Positions 46,301 through 54,286 of a stretch of DNA of 64,000 nt are shown here, piece after piece. This DNA comes from Arenicola marina. Its lineage: Eukaryota; Annelida; Polychaeta; Arenicolidae. Location of the stretch: positions 30,001,670 to 30,065,669 of the forward strand of contig OZ025248.1 of assembly GCA_964019135.1 (NCBI GenBank), written 5' to 3'. The notes beneath the pieces were generated by a model. That model did no database searches and was not told the origin of the DNA. It saw nothing but the letters and a program-made list of their open reading frames with translations. Each line of letters opens with the position of its first letter. The first letter of the stretch is position 1. The position numbers and the translations under genes were made by a program.

Positions 46301-47310
46301 GGCGACAATAATAGTGTCACTGGCGGCGATACTGACGGCGAAAATAATAGTATCGCTGACGGCGATACTGACGGCAACAATAATAGTGTCACTGACGGCG
46401 ATACTGACGACGAGAATAATAGTGTCACTGGCGGCGATACTGACGGCGACAATAATAGTGTCACTGGCGGCGATACTGACGGCGACAATAATAGTGTCAC
46501 TGGCGGCGATACTGACGGCGACAATAATTGTGTCACTGGCGGCGATACTTCCGGCAGCAATAGTAGTGTCACTGGCGGCGATACTGACGGCAACAATTAT
46601 AGTGTCACTGACGACGATACTGACCCCGACAATAATAATGTCACTGGCGGCGATTCTGACGGCGACAATAATAGTGTCACTGGCGGCGATACTGACGGCG
46701 ACAATAATAGTGTCACTGACGGCGATACTGACGGCTACAATAATAGTGTAACTGGCGGCGATACTGACGGCAACAATAATAGTGTCACTGGCGGCGATAC
46801 TGACGGCGACAATAATAGTGTCACTGACGGCGATACTGACGGCGACAATAATAGTGTCACTGGCGGCGATACTTCCGGCAACAATAATAGTGTCACTGAC
46901 GGCGATACTGACGACGAGAATAATAGTGTCACTGGCGGCGATACTGACGGCGACAATAATAGTGTCACTGGCGGCGATACTGACAGCGACAATAATAGTG
47001 TCACTGGCGGCGATACTGACGGCGACAATAATTGTGTCACTGGCGGCGATACTTCCGGCAGCAATAGTAGTGTCACTGGCGGCGATACTGACGGCAACAA
47101 TTATAGTGTCACTGACGACGATACTGACGGCAACAATAATAGTGTCACTGGCGGCGATACTGACGGCGACAATAATAGTGTCACTGACGGCGATACTGAC
47201 GGCGACAATAATAGTGTCACTGGCGGCGATACTTTCGGCAACAAAAGTAGTGTCACCGGCGGCGATACTGACGGCGACAATAATAGTGTCACTGACGGCG
47301 ATACTGACGG
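40364..47310. repeat. 7-kb minisatellite, 36-bp unit with nested higher-order repeats
   Basis: About 190 copies of a 36-bp unit (GTGTCACTGGCGGCGATACT then GACGGCGACAATAATA). Variants include TTCCGGCAACAAT, GACGACGAG and CATAGGCGGCTATACC. The last marks block boundaries at 40912, 41308, 41665, 42168, 42671, 44663 and 45058; the 41665-42167 and 42168-42670 blocks are 503 bp and near identical. A 144-bp (four-unit) sub-block repeats at 43732, 43876 and 44020. Four of six frames are open over long distances (up to 914 codons on the minus strand) because the unit length is divisible by three. No start or regulatory context supports a gene. Confidence 0.97.
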
Positions 47311-48133
47311 CGACATTGAGGGCGACACAGCCACCGACGCTTACAGCGACGCTGACGCCGACCAGCTTACCGTCACCGCCACATTCCGACGCCCTGACAG
47401 CGGTCGTATGTATCATAGATCAATCACGGCGAGGACGCGGCGGTCTATGCATGCGGGCCAAGCGGTCCGTGAACGTCCAGGCGTGGGCCCCGTGGTTCCT
47501 GAAATTGACTCGAGATTGGTGTGCGCTGAACCGCGCGTGATCTCCACAAGGGCCGCCGGCGAGCGGGCAGAAGCCGCTTACAAAGCAATATTTTCTGCCG
47601 GCGGGCAATGCACAACGATACGGGAGAAGCTGCGTCACACCTCCCCCACCCCCTCTCCGTCGTCCACCGTTCCACAGCCATCCCGCCCCCCGTCCCAGCC
47701 ATCCCGCCCCCCGTCCCAGCAATCCCGCCCCCTGTCCCAGCCATCCCGCCCCACGTCCCAGCCATCCCGTCCCAGCCATCCCGCCCCACGTCCCAGCCAT
47801 CTCGTCCCCGCCATCCTACCCCTTCCCGCCCCTTCCGCCCCTTCGCCCCCCCCCCCTCCCGCTCCTCCGCCCCTCCCTGTAACAGCCACTCCCCGCCCCA
47901 CCGGTAGAGCCTTGGCGACCCCACGTAGGTCGCTGATCACCGCACCCACACCCTGTCCCAGACGCAACCCTAGCTGCCTGATTCATCAGAACTGCTGCAT
48001 TCAGCCTCCCGTTGCCCCATTCCCCGAAAAAACGGAAGGAACCTTTTCGCACTGGTTTAAAAACAGATTTCCTCAAGGAGGTGACACACGTGAGCCATGC
48101 CGCCATGTTGGCGGTCACGTGCTCGCCCGCTGA
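44876..48133 (+). other. ATG-less open frame through the 36-bp array into unique DNA (hypothetical)
   Basis: After TAG at 44873-44875 this frame stays open for 1,085 codons to TGA at 48131-48133. Inside the array it reads a 12-residue acidic repeat, GDTDGDNNSVTG with D/N and G/D variants. It then passes through GDIEGDTATDAYSDADADQL into a basic, then Ser/Pro-rich segment whose first ATG is at 47408. DxDGDN loops resemble calcium-binding repeats of secreted matrix proteins. The array part has no ATG, so it could only be an internal exon. Four frames of this repeat are open, so openness alone is not evidence. I consider it unproven. Confidence 0.15.
47665..47815. repeat. Short C-rich minisatellite, ~20-bp unit
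   Basis: About seven copies of CCATCCCGCCCCCCGTCCCA, giving PSRPPSQ-type repeats in one frame. Confidence 0.85.
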
Positions 48134-48302
48134 GCGGTAACCTGTTTATCAGCCGTACGGGAAATCTCCCGACAAAAGGTGTCCAGGTATTAACGTGGAC
48201 GCCCAATCCATAGGCAAGCAGCTTGGTGGGTTGCGCAACTGTTTCGTGTCTGTTTTGCGTTTATTTCCCCCTTGTTTCCCCTTTGTTTCGTCTGTTTATG
48301 GT
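47816..48302. other. Unique spacer, no gene recognised
   Basis: Contains two CACGTG-type E-box words (near 48087 and 48115) flanking GCCGCCATGTTGGCGG, which is a near-palindrome and YY1-like. This could be a regulatory patch but lacks supporting context. Confidence 0.35.
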
Positions 48303-48890
48303 GTTTTTGAGAGGGTGGCTGTGGGGGGTGGCTGTGGGAGGATGGCAGTGGGCGGACGGCTGTGGGAGGGTGGCTGTGAGAGGGTAGCTGTGAGAGGGTG
48401 GCTGTCATGGGTGGCTGTGGGAGGATGGCTGTGGGGGATGGAGGTGAGAGGGTGGGTGTGAGAAGGTGGTTGTGGGTGGGGGTGGCCGTGGGAGGGTGGC
48501 TGTGGGAGGATGGCAGTAGTAGGACGGTTGTGAGAGGGTGGCTGTAAGAGAATGTGGCTGTGAGAGGGTGGCTGTGATGGGTGCTGGGGGGATGACTGTG
48601 GTAGGTGGCTGTGGGATGGTGGCTGTCAGAGGGTGGCTGTTAGAGGGTGGCTGTGGGAGGGTGGCTGTGAGAGGGTGGCTGTGGGAGAGTGGCTGTGAGG
48701 GGTGGTTGTGGTAGGTGGCTGTGGGATGGTGACTGTGAGAGGCCGGCTGTAGGAGGGTGGCTGTGGGAGGATGGCAGTGGGAGAGTGAAAGGGTGACTCT
48801 GAAGGTGGCTGTGTGGGGGGGGGGGGTTGAATGGGGCTATGGGAAGGTGACTATGGGATGATGGCTGCAGAAGGTGGCTATGAGAATCAG
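48303..48890. repeat. G-rich minisatellite, ~15-bp unit
   Basis: Diverged copies of GTGGCTGTGAGAGGG and GTGGCTGTGGGAGGA. Plus strand G/T-rich. Confidence 0.93.
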
Positions 48891-51311
48891 TTCTGGTACG
48901 TGGCTGTAAGGGTGTCTCTGAGGTCTAGTTGTCGGGGTGTAGCTGATATAGGATCTCGGTTATTGCAAGGGAGTGTGTAGCTCTGATTTGGATATTGGGC
49001 TGCACGGTCCGTACCAAAACCCGGCCCTCGCATCTTTGTAAACCACCTTCAGCTTTGGAGTATCGGCTAAAGACGTTCTGCGGAGACCTGGAGGAATTGG
49101 TAGTTTGTGTAGAGATGGGGTTTAGCATGAGGAGTCGCCAAAACCCATTGTGACCATCCATTCCTATTCGCCGCACACTTCCCTTTCCAACTCGTTTTAC
49201 GGCCTTTAGTCTCATTTGAGTAGGCAGCATTGCTCTGAAAGGGGAGGGCCACGTAAGGGTAATGTCTCAGGGAGGAGGGTACTCTGTTGAAAGGCAGATA
49301 AGGCATCTTCAGACTGTACAACTGTACAACTGTACACGTGAGGGCATACAGATCATTGTCAACCGAAACCCAGGTCCTTCTATCAGCGGTCAACAGTAGA
49401 TTAGCATAGCTTGATTTGGTTATCCTTAATTGACAAGATGTCAGCTGTCTGCTGGCATCCGTTCATCACAGCAATATACCATACATAGGATCTATCGTAT
49501 GTCTACAACAAATGTACAAATGAGATTCGAACGTCGGTGCAGTTTGGTCGCAACTTAGGCCGCAATGGCAATGACTAAAACACAAGCAATATGTACATAA
49601 ACCCATAATATCTATGTTTACCGGAAATGTTTACGCAAGTTAAGTTTTGCCCTTTTTAAGTCATAACACGTCTGCTTTTAACATAGAAAGTCTGATCCTT
49701 GTGATACCAACACGGCGATATTAAGAGTGTAGCAAGCCCTCGACAAAATGTTGATTTAACTGTTTCACGCAAATTTGTAGAAGGGGCACTTGAGCATAAG
49801 ACAGCTTGCCCAGCCATCCATAGTAATATGTCCAGACGGGTTGTTAGACATTGCGGAGACTCTAGACCTCTCACACAACGTTTCGACAACGTTATTTACC
49901 ACGGTCCTTCCTTAAGCGGCATTTTTGCCGCAGGGCACTGTTAAACAAACAAACAGGACATTTGCTGCAGGTCAACTTAGGCGGCTAATAGGGCGTCATC
50001 CAGGTGTAGCTATTCGCCGCACCCCCCCCCCCCCTGACCTTTCCTCCTCCATGCCAACCCTCACGACCCGTCATTGCGGATTAATACACTTGAATGGATC
50101 ATGTCTTCCGATCTATCGTCTTCAGTTTGACATAAACACGACAATTGTAACGTTTAGAGCCAATTCGGCAGAAACAGCATTTGTCTTGGAAGCTTTTCGT
50201 GCGAATAATAAGTTTGTATTAATTTTGATATGTTTTCTGTTAGGTTTATGCCACTACTAATCCTACGATGCCGTGTCTGTACATCTAGTGTCGTTGTAAG
50301 ATATCATTCTCTCCTCGGCCAATATGTGGGCTATGCGGAGGCAATAATTTACGTTAACGTCGTCTCACCCAGCGAGGACGGCAGGATGTCCATAAACGGA
50401 TCTCTGGCTCAGTTTTTAGCAGTTCCTGCTATTCTTCCTGTTTTTATTCCAGGCGGAGACTTCAGGACCTCACGGCATACAACGATACATCACATCGGGA
50501 CTAGGCGACGGCTTATCGCAAGTAGGTCTCATACGCATCACGCAAGCAAGCGGAATTCCGTTTCATTTTTCTTTAACCAAAGTAAAACTTATAACAGGAA
50601 ATTCCCATCGCCAAATGGAACTGCTTTCCCCCGGCAAGGTCTTGACTATGTCAATCAGCATAATTGATTGCACCGTCGCCTGCAGACAGTTCCTGACAAC
50701 TTATCTGGCGTATAAGTTTTCACCCTGTTCTGCAGGGCCGCGAGAGGGCGCCACATGTCTTAACGACTCATCACGCGGTCGTATTTAATTGTTGCCATGG
50801 AGTGGAGCGAGCCAGCTGGCTGCTCAACCGTTAACCACTGATAAATCTCGGTTTAAATAGCGTTACAACGGGTATAACTGGCCACGCGGCCGTGAAATGG
50901 TCGACCACGGCTAGGCCATTCATCAAACACGGCTGTTATATTTAGGACGTTTTAAGGGAAGAGTAATGGTGCTTATGTCGTGGGCCACTACAGATGGGGT
51001 AATTAAATCGATTGGTTTTTAATGCATCTGGAATGTAAATGAAGCAACAGTTTGGGATAATGCAGTCATAACCTTAGGATTTGGTGTCCCCAACGAAATG
51101 TGAAATAAGTGGACAGCATGTTGAGGGCATCGAACTGAGGTTCATGCTGTGCATTGCGAATAACAACCGATATGTTAATGAGGAGGAATTCAAATCGCCC
51201 CGAAATGCACGAGAGTGCAAACATATTACCAGAGAAGGATCTGGTCCATTTCAATGAAAAATTGAAAGGTTATGTGGTAATCCACGCTGTAAACATTTTG
51301 ATTATCTGGTG
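48891..51311. other. Unique region, no gene recognised
   Basis: Ordinary complexity with a poly-C run at ~50024-50034. ORFs at 48925-49230 (-), 49656-49889 (-), 49925-50260 (+) and 50230-50667 (+, 145 codons) have no recognised domain. The last bases before 51312 (GATTATCTGGTG) are the left flank of the first 1.8-kb repeat. Confidence 0.45.
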
Positions 51312-53112
51312 ACACGGATATCGATGGCTGGTGGAAGTGGTATAGAGGCATGTTGTCGGTCTATAACGGCTAATGCACTTACTTTACAAAGGGTAAAATC
51401 ATCTCTTTGAGTGTGCGATGACACTCAAGGCGCATCATGGTAGGGACACCACCCCCGCCACCCCCCCCCCCCTACACCCCCGCTCTAACATCGGATATCG
51501 GATATGTCATATGGATAGATGCCAGCATAAATGGCGGCCTCCGTTGAGGTTAACCCCAATCCCCCCGCCCGTTCCCGCCTCCAGCCAACCCTCGTGACAC
51601 GAGTTCGGGTTTCGCGCCATCACGCCACTCATCGTCATGGTGACGCTTTAAAGTTTAGCCAGCGCCTCCCATATCAGTCAGTCGAGCGCCATTGTTTCCG
51701 CTGGCACGGCCGCCACCCCCCCCCCTCCCTCCTCCTCCGCCTTGTCTGAAGAATGCCGTAAGCGGGGCGGCGAGGCTGGTGCGCAGGAATGATGAACCTG
51801 TTTATAGAGGGGGGAGGGGGGAGGGGGAGAGGGGAGAATGCTTCGTGTTATCTATGCATTTTTAAACTTTTTGTCAATTATGGAGTAAATGCGGGGTTCA
51901 CGCATGAGGGTCGTACCACGCCTAGGCTGGAGGGCATCGTTTCCGGGGTGCGGGGGGTAGGGGGGGGGGGAGCAGGCACGGCGTGCCTTCAGAGACGGGG
52001 AGGGCCTTAGGGTAGCAAACCTAACAGTGTGGAGTGAAGGGGACGTTAAGGTGGTGAGGGTAGGGGGGAGGGGGGAGGGGGAGGACAGCTGCGCCAACCC
52101 TAGAAACCAATAACTTCCCTGGATGGAGCCGAAAGCGTCGCAAGGAAAGCAGTTTTACGGTTCAGATTGAATCCTAGATTTTATTTAATGCCGGCATGTG
52201 GGTGACTGGGAGAGCGGTGACCTATACCGTCCAGCGAGTGGGAGGTCTGCCGAAAGTTTGAGAATTATGTACATCAGTGATTGTCTGCATATGCCCACTC
52301 AACCCCCCCTCCCCCCCATCAAGCCTTCGCATACCCAACATACCTCCGCTTCCGTTCTCTCTACCCCCCCCCTCCCCACCTTTCTCGAGACCCTGGATCA
52401 GTATATATATACTTCCTGCTGCCGTCTCTTGGTCTTGTGACTGACTCATCATCCACCCCTCTCAGCTCCCCCCCCCCTAAGGGGAACTCCTCCTGCCCCA
52501 GCTTCTCCACCCCGGCCCACCCGGCCTACCCAGGCCTACTTGACCCACCTCCGCCCACCTAGCCCCACTCACCCCTCTCCGCATACCCAGTCCCACTCAC
52601 CCCCTCCGTCCACCCAGCACCACTCACCAACACGCCCCTCCGCCCACCCAGCCCCCACTCATCCCCCCCGCCCACTCCCCACCAGCCCAGGCGTACCCCA
52701 TGATCTGACGGCACCCTACACGCCATTGTAAAATGTGATGCCAGGGGTGTCTGTGTCGAATCAATCACTCAACACACCACCCATCCACAAAAACCCGGAT
52801 GCCTTCAAGTTCCCGTGCCGGTCTGAGGTGGCCACAGCTAGCTATGGCCACATCAGACCGGCTACAGCCAGCTACAGCCAGCCTCCTGATGCCATATCTT
52901 AACACCAGACATGTTGCCGCGTCTCCAGGGCAAGTCACCCCCTTTTGGATAGCCAGAACTCCCTCCCGGTATAATAAAAGAACTTCAGTCCAGCGAAAAT
53001 CAAAGAAAGTCGGATTTTAAAGCCCATGGATAGAGACAATGGGGGTAGGGTGGAGGCGAGTGGACGGGGGGGGGGGGGGCGGCGGGGCATCAATAGGGTA
53101 CATCAGCGTTGG
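51312..53112 (+). repeat. 1.8-kb direct repeat, left copy
   Basis: Starts ACACGGATATCGATGGCTGG and ends CATCAGCGTTGG. It is repeated at 59448-61286 with roughly a dozen substitutions plus homopolymer-length differences and a 20-bp expansion of CCAGCTACAG units in the right copy. It lacks TG...CA ends, has no adjacent polypurine tract, and the outer flanks show no target-site duplication, so I do not call it an LTR. It contains an AATAAA (~52974) and an ATGGCGGCC start motif at 51531 opening a 72-codon ORF of unknown identity. Confidence 0.92.
51531..51749 (+). other. Small ORF at a TISU-like start inside the 1.8-kb repeat
   Basis: ATAAATGGCGGCCTC opens a 72-codon ORF (MAASVEVNPNPPARSR...). 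The right copy (59669-59932) keeps the same first ~60 residues but its end differs because of an indel in a poly-C run. Conservation follows from the recent duplication and says nothing about coding. I do not recognise the peptide. Confidence 0.2.
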
Positions 53113-53121
53113 ACTCGGTAA

Positions 53122-53748
53122 ATGCCTGAAGAAAGCGGGCCAGCAGGAAATACAAGAAGCAAGACAGCAGCGCCGTCAGCCAACAAAGCAAACGGGATAC
53201 CTGAAGCCATGGATCAAGCCGCCCAACCATTGGGCGGGATGTTTATTCCCCCCAAATTCTCGGGCAAGGAAGGCAGTGCTGAAGCCTGGCTAGAACAGTT
53301 CAATGCATACGCGGGACTCAGCAAAATGGCAGATGAAAGCAAACGCTTCTGCTTTCCTCTTCTTTTGGAAGGGAACGCATCCATGTGGTACCATGGATTG
53401 CCACAGGCCGACAAGGACGACTTTCCGAAACTATCAGACGCGTTCAAGGCCATGTACTGCGCGCCCAGCACGACCGCATGGGCTAGAGAGAGGGCGTTAC
53501 TCTCCAAACTGCAAGGAGAAGAACAGTCAGTAAAGGAATTTGTGTCGGCCGTGAGATATGAGGCCAGCCAACTCCAAATTCAGGAGGACCAGCTCACAAG
53601 AATCATCATAGGAGGTTTAAAGCCAGCCATAAGACCATATTTTGGAAACCGCTGCAACCCTGGAAGAGAGAGCAGCTCCAGAAAAAACACCCGCCTCGCC
53701 AGAAACCCAAGTCCCAACAGACATCGGACTTCGACTCAATTTGATTGA
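53122..53748 (+). CDS. gag: Gypsy Gag, capsid part (frame interrupted)
   Basis: A frame of 208 codons; the homologous part ends near residue 173 (GGLKPAIRPYF), after which it runs out of phase to TGA. Residues ~45-170 show the retrotransposon-Gag capsid pattern: FSGKEGSAEAWLEQFNAY, then a KRFCFPLLLEGNASMWYHGL block and a QSVKEFVSAVRYEASQL segment. The first ATG is at 53122. An ATG at 53209 has a better context (GCCATGG) and would drop 29 residues; either may be used. The C-terminal part continues in the next frame from about 53640, so a 1-nt indel lies near there. Confidence 0.85.
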   Translation: MPEESGPAGNTRSKTAAPSANKANGIPEAMDQAAQPLGGMFIPPKFSGKEGSAEAWLEQFNAYAGLSKMADESKRFCFPLLLEGNASMWYHGLPQADKDDFPKLSDAFKAMYCAPSTTAWARERALLSKLQGEEQSVKEFVSAVRYEASQLQIQEDQLTRIIIGGLKPAIRPYFGNRCNPGRESSSRKNTRLARNPSPNRHRTSTQFD

Positions 53749-54286
53749 GGCTCAGCTTAAGGCGGTTCAGCTGGCAGGAACACAGGGCCGGGTCCAGCAG
53801 CCACCCGCGGTGTTCTACGCACCCAGACATCATCATGACGCAGACAGACAGGGTCGCGTCCATGAGCCACCCGCGGAGTGCTATGACCCACTCTATTACT
53901 CAGAGGCAGGGACACAGCGCCACGAGCAGGAGCCACGGGCCGTGTTCTACGCACCCAGATACCCCGCAGAGCCACGAGAACCAAATCATACGCGGGAGCC
54001 ACCCACGGCCTTCCACGCTCCCAGGCAGCGACCAGAACCAAGGCAGTACTGGAGACAGGAGAACCGTCATCGGCCGCCAACACAACAGGGTTGGCAATCA
54101 CAACCCAGGCAGCAACAACACTGGCAAGCACAGTCAACGCAGCAACCAACAGAGCGACAGTGCACACAATGCGGTAAGTGGGGTCACGCACCTAAATCCG
54201 ATATGTGCAGGGCAAAGCATTGTTACTGTGACAACTGTGGTAAACAAGGGCATTTCTACCGTATGTGCAGGTTAGGAGCTAGGTAG
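53642..54286 (+). CDS. gag: Gypsy Gag, linker and nucleocapsid part
   Basis: Starts in phase with Gag at LETAATLEERAAPEK and ends at TAG 54284-54286. A leucine-rich segment (LRLNLIEAQLKAVQLA) is followed by four 22-residue repeats with the core [EQ]P[PR][AT]..[YH].P (centred on residues ~56, 78, 100 and 122). A Gln/Arg-rich stretch comes next. Two zinc knuckles close the protein: C174-x2-C-x4-H-x6-C (slightly long) and C196-x2-C-x4-H-x4-C (canonical CCHC). The knuckles bind genomic RNA during packaging. The residue numbering counts from the codon at 53642. Confidence 0.87.
   Translation: METAATLEERAAPEKTPASPETQVPTDIGLRLNLIEAQLKAVQLAGTQGRVQQPPAVFYAPRHHHDADRQGRVHEPPAECYDPLYYSEAGTQRHEQEPRAVFYAPRYPAEPREPNHTREPPTAFHAPRQRPEPRQYWRQENRHRPPTQQGWQSQPRQQQHWQAQSTQQPTERQCTQCGKWGHAPKSDMCRAKHCYCDNCGKQGHFYRMCRLGAR

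Noticed and set aside
44672..47416. 914-codon minus-strand ORF (DTIIVAVSIAAS repeats)
   Set aside because: The 36-bp unit is divisible by three and four frames stay open. The repeat is hydrophobic with no signal of selection, and only the first ~36 codons are outside the array.
47408..48133. 241-codon Pro/Ser-rich ORF as a stand-alone gene
   Set aside because: Composition driven by a 20-bp C-rich repeat, several overlapping frames are equally open and no domain is recognised. Mentioned only as the tail of the ATG-less frame.
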